Of a stretch of 64,000 bases of DNA, positions 21,740-33,000 are shown piece after piece. Source of the stretch: Branchiostoma lanceolatum. Taxonomy: Eukaryota > Chordata > Leptocardii > Amphioxiformes > Branchiostomatidae. The notes beneath the pieces are model-generated. The model had not been told where the DNA came from. It was given only the letters and a program-made list of their open reading frames with translations, and did not search any database. Within the stretch, counting starts at the first letter, position 1. Each line of letters starts with the position of its first letter. The position numbers and the translations under genes are program-made. Where the stretch lies: positions 9,014,383 to 9,078,382 of the forward strand of contig NC_089732.1 of assembly GCF_035083965.1 (NCBI RefSeq), read 5' to 3'.

Positions 21740-23170
21740 TGCAGTGGAAACACAGAGAGACAAACTTATCAGCAAACATATACATTGTGTCCATTTCTGT
21801 AAATCTGCTGGTCAGTATTCAGCTTTCGCATTAATTTGTAGACACGAAGTGTTTAAGTGAGGAAGACGTCATGCGTTCACCATAGATTATAGGCACAGAG
21901 ATTTTAAAGTATGATTAGAAACGAACGTCTTTGTAAAAGTCATGAACTTAATTTGCTTAGGCCTAACAGAAATGTTGTGTTTCCAACCATAGTAAATACC
22001 AGCCGACCCTAGCCTTTTTCGGGTCGACCGCTGGCAAGGGGCTTACAGATTTCGAAATAACGATCTGAGATAACATGGGAATTGCGACGAACGATCTTCC
22101 TCAGGATCATATACCCAATCACTATACGGACACGTGACTCATGACATCATGTAATGGGGAAAATGTGCTTGTAAGTCTTTATCACCCCCCGTCTTGACAA
22201 GTCGCAGTTTTCTAATTTTGAGTATAGAAGCTGTAAACTCTGATCATGTTGTGCGCAAAGCAAATGCCCAATTTTCGTCTTGATAATTAATTTTGCTTAT
22301 CGTCTGCAATATTTACGGCAGGATGATAATAAATGATGGACACAAGGACTAAATGTCGACACAGTCATGGATAATGTTGTTGCTGTTGTTAATACGTCAA
22401 GTAATATAGTCGTTTCGACGGGCAAGAGGGAAGTAAGAAAACTTTAAAACCCTCGACATACGGTGAACAGTGTTGCTCTTTTGTTGCTTAGGAAGTATAT
22501 GTGTACTGGTATTTACATATTGTTTACCTGGATGTCTGACCTTCATAAACGTATGCATACTGGAACTCGAGAATCTGATTCTCGAAAGTTTTCTTTTTTT
22601 TAGAAAGGTTTTGCCTTTTTTGCCTTCAATATTCACAATGCCTTCCTGAAGACGTGGTATGGAAACAAGGGTAAATAGAAAAATCTGAAGCAGAAACATA
22701 TGTATACATCTTATTTCCTTTCAGATTATTTGACTAAGAGATTATGACCCATTTCTTTCAGATTTACGAAGTGAAGCCTTTTTGATTACTTTGCTCAACT
22801 AAGAGTTCAAATTTAGTCTGTATAGGAAATGTTATCACAGTTCTTAAGTTTAGGGGCCTTATCCTACACAGTTTCCAATCAAGTGTGCAGTATTATTGGT
22901 AACCATATGTGGAAAAATTGGCGCGTTATGAGTCCTGAATAAAAGCTTTTATCGAAATCCGTGTATGTTTGCATATTGATTTCCTTATTGTCTTTTCAAA
23001 AATTACATTGATTTCGCAAGAGGTCGCTGCTGCATTGTTGTTGCATCCCTAGCGTTGGAACAGTTGTGATAAACTTGATAGCTGTCCAAGAACGATATGG
23101 TTTTCAAAGGTTGTAGCACTTAGCGTAAAAATTGCATTAACACTATGAATAAATCTTATTCAGGGACGTT
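21740..23170. other. Intergenic, no gene seen
   Basis: Beyond the CRE repeat lies the 3' UTR of the FABP gene, then unremarkable AT-rich DNA. Both strands lack paired splice sites around any open frame with protein-like composition. Confidence 0.5.
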
Positions 23171-23179
23171 CTTGACATT

Positions 23180-23640
23180 AATTCGTCCACATTTCATCAA
23201 AACTTAATCCAATTTTGGCAACTAGCGGTGGAGCGCCGTGAGTTCGAGCGGCTGAGAAACGTCGTTGCCTGTCCTTGGTGCTGAAGGCTATCCAACACGA
23301 TGTAATAGTTGCCTCCTGCGATCCATATTGAAAGCACAGCACTGCATGATGACCTGATTTGGGGTTATTGCTGGCCCGTTTATGACAATTCTGCATGAAT
23401 TCTTATCTTTTCGTGGATCTTCGGTCACGCAAGGAATGTCTTCAACAGCTCTGTTATTAACTAAAGTAGACAGATGACCAACAAACAGTTATCCTAGTCA
23501 TTAATAACATCTCCAACAGATGTCTTTACTAGTCAGACATACCTGTCCTTGGTGCTGAAAGCCGTCCAACGCGCGCCATGTATTAGCGGCCTCTAACGAT
23601 TCGTATCCAAAGTGCAGGAATATTTAACTGAATGCAACAA
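23180..23640 (-). repeat. Dispersed repeat with exon-like segments, related to 39050-39350
   Basis: Two segments within the block (about 23260-23300 and 23545-23600) share CCTGTCCTTGGTGCTGAA and following bases with each other and with 39268-39300. The blocks 23362-23470 and 39076-39165 also share TGGCCCGTTT, TGCATGAATT and TCGTGGATCTTCG. Read on the minus strand, the segments end in CTTTCAGCACCAAGGACAG followed by GTATG or GTAAG (a donor), encoding ...LQHQGQ in one copy. They look like decayed copies of an exon plus flank. One copy is broken by an in-frame stop. Confidence 0.55.
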
Positions 23641-23929
23641 CACTTCGGCTTCGGGCTGGGGGGGGGGATATTTTGGTTAAATTTTATACGTTTGAGGTTG
23701 TCATGAGGGACGATGATTATGAGACATATGCAAGGGATGGGCGCAGTGATTATTCGGAGTTTGATGGAGCCATTGACGAGTGGAAGGACTGACGTCAGGC
23801 GATGGAAGTTTGAAGGGGGAGGGGGGCAGAGTCGTGTCTTGCTGCAATGTATCTTGTGATGAGGATTTGCATTTTGAATTGTCTTTTTATTCACAGGCTG
23901 ATTGATGTTATTGTATGCATCTTTCTTAC

Positions 23930-25440
23930 TCACAATGTCTGTATGGTTAGAAGCGACATGTAGTAACTAAATAAATTCCTACCAACCTGATGAAACTATT
24001 TTCGGAGGTAAACAAATTCCGTAGGTCATCGTTAAAGGTTCTTACAGACTGATGGTGAGTTTCTTCTTTCAGCAATACAGAGCTGAAACGTGCTCCCCGA
24101 GGGTCGTGGCTTTGCCACAAGTAAGTTAAACCATTGACACAAATTTAAAACCCTTTAAGTGCTACTTTTATTTTAAAGGAACTGGAGACTCTGTGTGATC
24201 TGTGCTTACTTCTACTAGACAAAATGATAAAATTCCCATTCAGCTCCTTATATGTACCTTGATTTTGTGTCGTAAAGCTTTTAATGGTTTTAGTAATAGC
24301 CAGATAGACAAACGAATCCTACTCCATGTTAAGGTATGGTGTATTCGTATGAAGACTTATATATGTAGACTGGACGTATATAGACGTGTGTAACGTCAGG
24401 TTTATACGGACCATGGGTTTCTAGTTTCTAGTAGCATTACCGCTAACTATCAATGTGTCGCTTCTTCGAGGTGACGTCAGCGTCTCCAGACGTTAGACGT
24501 ATTACCCATTTTACTACTATCAATATTCTTTCTAAGAATTGTTTTTCTCAAATATACCCATGCATAGATATGAATGATAATAAAACATTTAACGAAAACA
24601 ATTTGTCTATGCACTTGACATTGTAGCTTGTTTTGTATTAAGTAATGTAATTTGTCTCGAGTCTGAACCTCGTTCGAAGTAATCTCTTAAAGTAAAGGTA
24701 AAAGGTTGTGTTGAGTCTGAGGCTGTGTTCAAACCAGCTAGCCCTCGCCAGGTGCAGAACGTGTTTTTTTCTATCCAGAAACCTGACAAGTGGCATCATG
24801 TCGGAAGGGCGGCAGCAGCGTCAAACTGGAGACAGGGGAGGTAACTTGACTAATGTGATTTTGCATGATTTGTGAAAAATCTGCTTTACCCAAGAACATT
24901 GTACCCTGTTCTTTATATTAACAAGTTTATAGTTGTGGCCAAGGAGGAATATGCATGTATCCCTTGGGGCTTTGCGCGCGTTCGATCGCGTTCGATGTTC
25001 CCCGTGAACCAAGAATTGGCGGGAGATAAAGTTTCAACTTTCACTTGCCGTGTAGTCAATAATCTTCAAGATGTAGGTCAGCAGCCAAGCGAATAAGGTG
25101 AGTAATTTTCATCATTTTTAAGTCTTCATGAACTATAGTTTCATATGGGAAGTACTGGTGAGCGTTGCATCGGTGTAACCCGTTGAATTTCGAGGTTAAC
25201 TCCAAAGACTTCTCCCGCGTATAATCCTATCAGTCGTATGGGGTAACACAAATATACGTGCTTAAGATATTTCGCATTAGTTAATCAAACGGTAGTGTTT
25301 TTTCAAAAAAGTTGTATTTTACATATGATAGATTGTCTATGCATTTAAAAACCTAAAAAGCACCAAAAAGCACCCATAGGAAAATCACAAAAACAGACAT
25401 TGTTTAGGGGTACTTTTGACAGCCGCGCGGGACCGCGTGG
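23930..25440. other. Intergenic; one weak exon candidate
   Basis: Mostly featureless. An ATG at 24799 opens MSEGRQQRQTGDRG and runs into a donor-like GGGAG/GTAACT, so it could be a first exon, but no partner exon was found. Confidence 0.3.
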
Positions 25441-25645
25441 TTGTTATTGTTTACATATTATGGTGGGCGTGGCCGCGCGCCGGACCTTTAAAATCATTAA
25501 CAAATGCAAATAAGCCAGTAGTTTTCCCTTTCTAAAGCGACGTAGAAAGTTTATACAGTACAGGAACCTAGCAGATATTCAGGGGACACCTCTTTAAACG
25601 TGCATTTTGCTGGTTGGACTGGGCATTCGCGTAAAAGATGGAAGT
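25430..25645 (+). promoter_or_regulatory. Candidate promoter with an octamer ATGCAAAT
   Basis: A GC-rich stretch (CCGCGCGGGACC, GGGCGTGGCCGCGCGCC) is followed by ATGCAAAT at about 25504 and then by a possible exon ending at ATGGAA/GTGAGT (25638). The combination suggests a promoter and 5' UTR exon reading rightward. A possible next exon at 26398 follows a good acceptor (CTTTCCCCTGTAG) and has an internal ATG reading MSAPSTPQKRPQVGGTG. Confidence 0.3.
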
Positions 25646-26397
25646 GAGTGCGCATGATACATGTTGTTAAAAAGGCGGAAGTAAAATCGTCAAGTTGGAT
25701 TTACTGTGTTTGTGACGTCGGATCGATGGTTTGACTTGAAATTAGGATTGGTAAATCGGAGCCCAACCATGATATATTCATAACAAAGACATTGAGACAT
25801 GTGTAGCGTGGACTTCTTCAGGTTAGGCGTTGGTGGGCATGATTTTATCGCTAAAAAGACGCGCATGGCATGGCCGTGGTTGTTTTTGTTGGCATGCTTG
25901 TGAGTTAAATGAAGGACTTGTACATCTGATCTACATTTTTTGTTGATTATCATAGTTTGTATCGTCTTCATGTTTGTACTGATAAACTTTGATTATAATT
26001 TCAAGAGTAGGATTGGTAATTTTTAGTACAAATGTTTACCATATTAGCAGTGATGTCTACAAATGTCACTGTTTAAAATAATAGTTAATTCTTGCTAATG
26101 AAACTGAACATTTTCGCACATAGAACCAGTCATCTTATGGGACATACATAGATAGAAAATTGTCTTACATTGAATTGTGATGTGAAATATCTTGATCTTC
26201 TTCCAACTAATTATGGACAATCAATGCTTTATTTTGGCTTTTTGTTGAAATGTGCATTATCTGTCTCAAAATGATCTATCAAGTCTCATATTTCATGAGA
26301 ATATTTCAAGAAGAAGTATTTCATCAAATAGCAAAGGGCTGTCCATCACGAGTTAAGACTGCTGATGCTGACTGTTCAATTTATCTTTCCCCTGTAG

Positions 26398-26516
26398 TGT
26401 TTCATGTAATAATAGAATCATGTCTGCTCCATCAACCCCTCAAAAGAGGCCACAAGTTGGTGGAACTGGGAACACCCCATCTGGGAAGAAAAGCGAGCAG
26501 GGGTGTTACAAGACAG
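26398..26516 (+). CDS. Possible coding exon, unrecognised
   Basis: After the acceptor at 26397, an ATG at 26424 opens MSAPSTPQKRPQVGGTG and continues NTPSGKKSEQGC, a Pro/Ser/Lys-rich, disordered-looking N-terminus. It reaches a weak donor (ACAG/GTGGAT) or, if unspliced, a TGA. No downstream exon was identified before the satellite array, so this may be a first exon of an undetected gene or chance. Confidence 0.25.
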
Positions 26517-26569
26517 GTGGATGAGTTTGCCGGCCTCATTCTTTTTTAAGTTCTAAGGCATGTCATAAG

Positions 26570-27985
26570 ATAGAAAATGTTTCTATTTGCCTAGTGCCTT
26601 TGCTATAAGATGTTATGCTCATTGTGTAATGTATATAGACATCTCCATAAGAAGATATTTGTACCTTTACATATAGATATATATACCATCAAACAGTATC
26701 ATAGAGAAAACTTTTTGGTCAAAGTCATAAAAGGAAATCTGAGGAACATCAGAAATATGATGCACAAAGTTTGTTGAAAGCAGGTTTCATTGTAAATGCC
26801 ATACAGTACTTTTAGACCTTTAAGGTAAATCTTGTAATATATTTTATTCATCATGTTGTCACATTTACTGAACAAGTATTATATGCAAGTATTTCTTCCT
26901 TTGTACATACTAACTTAAGCAAGGATGTTGTCATCTTGCTGCAAGTTAGGATAGAAATGCACTTTGAGACTTTGATATATTCATAAGTATATAGTTTGTT
27001 AGATACATATATATCTATATTGGATACTAGTGATACTTGTATGATGTTATAAGCTGTTGCGTAGTTTAACTTCCTATAGTATCTCTAGTTCTTGTCAAAG
27101 AAGGACAAACTCTTGGAGATGTGTTCTTCAGAAAAAATGGCTTTATTTCTTCCTGTGTACACATTAAAGATGTCATCTTGTCACAAGTATATACCTTTTT
27201 TATAATAACATATTGAAGGTATGCTAGAGAAGATGCTATCATGCTATATCTATTAAAGTAAAAAAAACAAACGCTGTATTAGTTCTTAAAAACTTTATGC
27301 AGATGTGTTCTTCAGAAACTTGCAAGTAGACTTTTTCACATGTGTACATAGTTTGAAGTTCTATGTCACTTGTTGCATTAAGCAAAGAAGTGCTGTTTTT
27401 CAAATAGTCATGTTTTTTGTGAGCTTAAACTGGGTCTTCTCGCCATCTCGATGGCTGATGCTGAAAAGTGGGATCAGAACCTCACAGAGACATACTGAAC
27501 ATACTAGTAACATACTAGTAACATACTAGTAACACTTTCTGCACTGAAACACTTCACTTTAGTTGGCAAACTTTTCTAAAGAGTTCTGGGCCAAAGACAA
27601 CAATTAGAATATTCATGTATAGTACAATGTACCAGTATGAACACGCCCTTTACATGTAGAATGCAAGGTTGAAATTTGAACAGTATATAGAAACAATCCC
27701 TTAAGAGTGCAAAGTTGAAACCGCTTCAAAGGATCGCCACAGTTCGGACATAAAAGAATTGTCCGTCCTAAGTGGGTGTATAACCAACGAGGCATATGAT
27801 AAAAAAAGTCAATCTTCCCCCACGACCTCTGCTTGGAAAGTAGGTTATATGGGTATAAATTACACAAAAGCCACTAAGAGTGCCAAAAAAAAATTCCGTC
27901 CTTATAGTGTACGACCGTAAGTTCCTAACAATGAAAACTCACACGTATGGAATAGAACTTACAAACTTTTCCAAACAAGAGTTTC
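26570..27985. other. AT-rich non-coding stretch
   Basis: Contains a small tandem repeat ACATACTAGTA (three to four copies, about 27497-27533) and otherwise no recognisable gene. Confidence 0.5.
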
Positions 27986-27989
27986 CCGT

Positions 27990-28133
27990 CTTAAGTTGGC
28001 GGATAGAACCCGCTTAATAATGCAATTCTAAACGTTCTTAAGAAACGCTCTTAGCTATGATTTTCAGGGTATAAGAGCTGAAAACAGTGTAAACTAGAAA
28101 GTGTGTTAGGACATTATATACAATGCCCTCGTT
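27990..28133 (+). repeat. Left flanking direct repeat of the satellite block
   Basis: Shares an ordered series of words with 29808-29953: TTGGCGG-TA-AACCCG, GATAATGCAAT-like, GATTTTCAG, GGGTATAA-AGC, ACTAGAAAGTGTG and ACATTATATACAATGCC. The two copies bracket the ~100-bp satellite in the same orientation. Confidence 0.7.
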
Positions 28134-28166
28134 CTATTGACGCAATGTCAACCTTGCCTTCTTAAA

Positions 28167-28384
28167 CCCCCGTCACAAATCAAGAATTCAGCTCGGCCGA
28201 CGTGTCGGCGAGCTCCAAATGGGTATTTTCGGCCGAAGGACGGCCGACGTTCTGTCGATTATGCGGGCTTCGGTCGATTTTTAGAAATCAAATTGATCCA
28301 AATATGCTCAGGCGATTTTGAAATTCGGCGAGCTTTGGGCGATTTACGAATTCGGCCGACGCTCGCATGAATATTGACGCCGGC
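28167..28384. mobile_element. GC-rich ~218-bp insertion inside the first satellite unit
   Basis: The satellite consensus (CCTTGGCTTCTCAAGGGCGTG) is interrupted after CTTCTTAA. It resumes as TTAAGGGCGTG after a block rich in CGGCCGA/TCGGCCG palindromes. Both edges show TTAA, consistent with a TTAA or TAA target-site duplication. The ends ACCCCCGTC and GACGCCGGCT are a weak inverted match. A short non-autonomous DNA element is the best guess. Confidence 0.5.
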
Positions 28385-29760
28385 TTAAGGGCGTGTGTAC
28401 ACCCATATAGGCACGGGCGTTAAAGTAAAAGTTTTCATTTTAGAATTGGGTCATTCCATTGACCCAATTTCAACCTTGGCTTCTCAGGGCCGTGTGTACT
28501 CCCATATATGCACGGACGTCAAACGGAAAAATCTTTGATTATAGAATTGGGTCATTCCATCGACCCGATGTCAACCTTGGCTTCTCAAGGGCATCTGTAC
28601 TCCAATATAGGCACGGACGTCAAACGGAAAAGTACTTTATTTTAGAATTGGGTCTTTCCATTGACCCAATTTCAACCTTGGCTTCTCAAGGGCGTGTGTA
28701 CACCCATATAGGCACGGACGTCAAACAGAATAGTTTTCATCTTAGAATTGGGTCATTTCATTGACCCAATTTTCAACCTTCATTCTCAAGGGCGTGTGTT
28801 CACCCATATAGGCACGAGCGTCAAACGTAAAAGTTTTCATTTTAGAATTGGGTCATTCCATCGACCCAATTTCAACCTTGCTTTCTCAAGGTCGTGTGTA
28901 CAACAATGTAGGCACGGACGTAGGACGGAAAGTTTTCCTTTTAGAATTGGGTCATTAAATATTCCATTGACCCAATATTAACCTCGCCTTCTCTAAGGTC
29001 GTGTGTACACCCATATAGGCACGGACGTAGGGCGGAAAGTTTTCCTTTTAGAATTGGGTCATTTCATTGACCCAATTTTCAACCTTGCTTTGTCAAGGGC
29101 GTGTGTACACCCATATAGGTACGGACGTCAAACAGAATAGTTTTCCTTTTAGAATTGGGTCATTCCATTGACCCAATTTCAACCTTGGCTTCTCAAGGTC
29201 ATTTGTACACCCATATAGGCACGGACGTCAAACGGAAAAGTTTTCATTTTAGAATTGGGTCATTCCATTGACCCAATGTCAACCTCGCCTTCTCAAGGGC
29301 GTGTGTAACGTTACACCCATGTAGGCACGGACGTAGGACGAAATAGTTTTCCTTTTAGAATTGGGTCATTTCATTGACCCAATTTCAACCTTGCTTTCTC
29401 AAGGTCGTGTGTACAACAATGTAGGCACGGACGTAGGACGGAAAGTTTTCCTTTTAGAATTGGGTCATTAAATATTCCATTGACCCAATATTAACCTCGC
29501 CTTCTCTAAGGGCGTGTGTACACCTATATAGGCACGGACGTAGGGCGCAAAGTTTTCCTTTTAGAATTGGGTCATTTCATTGACCCAATTTCAACCTTGC
29601 TTTCTCAAGGGCGTGTGTATACCCATATAGGCACAGGTGTCAAACGAAAAGTTTTCATTTTAGAATTGGGTCATACCCAATTTTAACCTTGCCTTCTGAA
29701 GGGCGTGTGTACACCCATATAGACACAGACGTGAAACGGAAAAGTATTTTAAGTATGTTA
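28385..29760 (+). repeat. Satellite array, 14 units of about 100 bp
   Basis: A GCACGG-type marker recurs near 28411, 28510, 28611, 28712, 28812, 28912, 29019, 29119, 29219, 29325, 29425, 29532, 29631 and 29723, that is every 99-107 bp with slightly shorter ends. Each unit has AGAATTGGGTCA, a short spacer, TGACCCAAT, then CAACCTTG-CTTCTCAAGG and GTGTGTACACCCATATAGGC. The GGGTCA/TGACCC arms make an 8-bp-arm palindrome in nearly every unit. Confidence 0.92.
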
Positions 29761-29807
29761 TAGAACACTTACGAAGTTTTGCTAAAGAACCGTATCAAGC
29801 CTGTATT

Positions 29808-29953
29808 TAGTTGGCGGGTATAACCCGTTTGATAATGCAATCTTAACGTTGTCCATGGAACGATTTTCAGTTATAATTCGGAGGGTATAAAAGCCAAAAA
29901 TTTTAACAGTATAACTAGAAAGTGTGCCAGAACATTATATACAATGCCATCGT
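29808..29953 (+). repeat. Right flanking direct repeat of the satellite block
   Basis: Partner of 27990-28133, same orientation and word order. It suggests that the array expanded inside a duplicated or larger repeat unit. Confidence 0.7.
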
Positions 29954-30070
29954 TAACGTTACTTTAAAACGTGTACTACAGTGGGCCGCCTCCTTGCGCG
30001 CTTCCCGCCCGAACACAGTCAACTGTCATCAGAATCAACACGAAACATTTCTTTTGCTTTGTCTTGCCAG

Positions 30071-33000
30071 TATTCTGCCGTCACGCTGAGTGTGACCCGG
30101 AAACAGTGGAGTGTCGCCCTCAAACCGCATGCCGCGAAACCCCCATATGGTGCGTTCTTGGTCCGGAGTGTAATACTTAAACCATAAGGAAAACCTTGGA
30201 AAATGTGTCATCTTTATCTCGAGAAATCTTGCTTCTTGGAGAAGTTTAGATACCCCGCTTTATTGCAGGGGCTTGAGGAACGTCTTGACATTACGAGGAC
30301 ACATTTATATGCATGATTTGGCCTTTCGTTCGAGGACTATTGAGTTTTTACGTGACCATGTCTTGTGCCTCAAATCGGCGCGTAACAGCACCGGGGCCCC
30401 CGCCATCTGTTCAAATGATTACGTCACGGCTCGAACGATAATATAGTTGATACCGCGGTGCATCATGGGATATATGCAAATTCCTCCTTGAGTTGTGGCA
30501 TTAATGTTACTGGTTTGTAAAATGTTCGATGATTTCATTCACAGATATCCAGGCAGTTGGTCCTTAGATATCATAAGATCACATTGTTCGTTCGTTCGTT
30601 CGTTCGTTCGTTCGTTCGTTCGTCCGTTCGTTCGTTCGTTCGTTCGTTCGTTCGTTCGTATAGACCCTTGTAGAGCCTATTGGCACATAGGGCAGCAAGT
30701 TTTCTTGTTATTTAAGTAGCAGCCTGAGGGCACATTTTCACAGGGAGGGACTCATTTTATAGATTAGATAAAAGTACGATGGTTGATTGCTTTGACAATA
30801 CTGTAATTTTTTTCTCATCTCAAATATACAAGGAAAGAAATTGCACTGAAAATCAAAAATGAAAAACAAAAGATGGAATATGACAAGGTTTGATAGGTTT
30901 GAGTCAAAGACTGTTTGGTTTTCGTGACGTAATTCCCAAAGAAGTGACATGCCACGTTTGAATATTGTGAAGACTGACTGTGGTACGATGTCAGTGTAGT
31001 TTCTGCTAAATCTGGTCTTCATATATATTTCCTGGCTCTCAGTTTGGCCCCACCACAATTTTGTTCACATTAGTCTTGATACAAACATACTGTATATTCT
31101 ACAAAACCCTTCGCGTACTGCTCGTGTCGTAATTTTTCTCCAGACTCCACATCCACAGAGCATGATCAGACCGACTGGAGATCACTCGCGGACGCCGCTG
31201 CGTGTATACCAAACGCCATGTATGTCTCCAGCGCTGGTAAGACAATATTTCATACCGGGTTACAAAATGCTGTTGCTGTTAGTATAACATGCTCACATCT
31301 ATATATCGACATATTTTTCTCCATGCTTATCCGTCTACGTCGAGTTTTCAAAGATGTCGACGTCAAGAAATCAAAAGCAGCTCCTTCTTTACCGGTCAAT
31401 GTCTGAATCATTTACTCATACAAGTTGTATAACTTGCACCGCCATTTGTCCTTTAACCCTCACCCGACCGTATTGAGTGACCGTTTGTACCCAAGGTGTG
31501 TCTTAATGTGCGCTATAGGTCAACATTTTTCTTCGGAGAAAATAATCCTATGATCTGGTTTGTGTACATGTCTTACAATTTCTGAGGAATCTATCACCAG
31601 GTCCAGACGGACCCCAGATTTTTTTGCATTGTTTAATACGTAATATGGAAGAAATTCCTGTCAAGTAACAGAAATTTGTTATTAGTGCTATAAGTATGGC
31701 AACAATTAATTGTTGCGTAGAAATGTAAGAACCGACCTTTTCAGAATAAATGTAGCATTTTAGTGTAAATGTGATTTTTACTCTTTTGCATAAATTATGA
31801 TAAAGAGAAAAATTGCTATCAATTTAGTACACTCAAAACATGACAGAATATCCTTAATAGATAAACTGAACAATATATCAACAAAAACAGCCAGCAGAGA
31901 AGATCTTTGTGGTGAAAATTGACAAAGGTATAGGTATGTGTGTGTTTAGGTGGCAGGCTATGATGCATAATTAGATTTTTTTAAAATTTCTTTCACACAA
32001 ATTCTGATAGTTCTTATTTGATAACATTCTTATGCTATCAGAATGCTTTTGGAAGCGATGTTATTGTTCAGTGAATGATAGGGCACTAAACCTGTTGAAA
32101 TAAGGGGAGCATTGTAGATTTTAAAGAAAGATTCTCTTCATTATCCGGCGGATCCGTCGCAAAAAGGTGTCGGTCGAGTGAGTGTAATTTTTGTTACGTT
32201 GTTTTGATGCTGTACTAAAGGTATTTATGAAATGCTAACATGCCACCCCGTAGCAAAGGTACCTTTGGGACCGCCTGGACCGTTGGCACTGGACGGGGAG
32301 AAAGGAGTCCCTGGGCTTCCTGGACCATCGGGGAGAAGGGGCGCCATGGGGCCGGCTGGACCCAATGGTTCGACTGGACCTACGAGACCCGCTGGACCCA
32401 TGGAGCAGGTTGAACCAATGAGTGGCAAGGCTAGAGTCCCAGGGCCTCTTGGACCCCCGGGGAAAAGTGGGCACGTTGGGTCTGCAGCCGTTGGGCCGCC
32501 TAGACTACCAGGAAGACTCAACACTCCAGACCATACCGGAGCTCCTAAACGTCCACAACCCAACCCTACGTATTCAACAAACGACGGAGGTCCAGACTGG
32601 TCGACGAACAGTTTCAGGACCGAAGAATCAAGTGTGCTGTACTCGGGAAACAACCCAACCTGGGGTACAGGCTCTTCAAGCATCACACAGGATGGCATAC
32701 CCAACAGCCCTACATATTTAGCAAACGACGGAGATCCAGACTGGTCGGCGACCATTTTAGGAACCAAAAAATTAAGTGTCCTGTACGCGGGAAACAACCC
32801 AACCTCTGGCACGGGCTCTTCAAGTGTCTTACAGGATGAGATGCCCTCGTGTTGCACAAGTGAAGAGATTGTGCCTCACATGGATACAGACTATCAAGAC
32901 ATGAACGACACAGAACAAGAATCCCAAGTCAGGCCACAAAACAACACTTTGAAGGCCTACGCCAAGAGAACTTTTGATACATGTGAACAGCATGCCAAAG

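Noticed and set aside
28459-28981. Open frames of about 100 and 77 codons in the satellite
   Set aside because: Repeats of the satellite read in one frame; no start context or protein features.
28385-29760. CRISPR-like array appearance
   Set aside because: The whole ~100-bp unit repeats without unique spacers; genome is eukaryotic. It is a satellite.
32225-32857. 210-codon minus-strand frame with many Gly and Pro
   Set aside because: Antisense shadow of the collagen-like exon; Gly-X-Y periodicity on the plus strand explains it.
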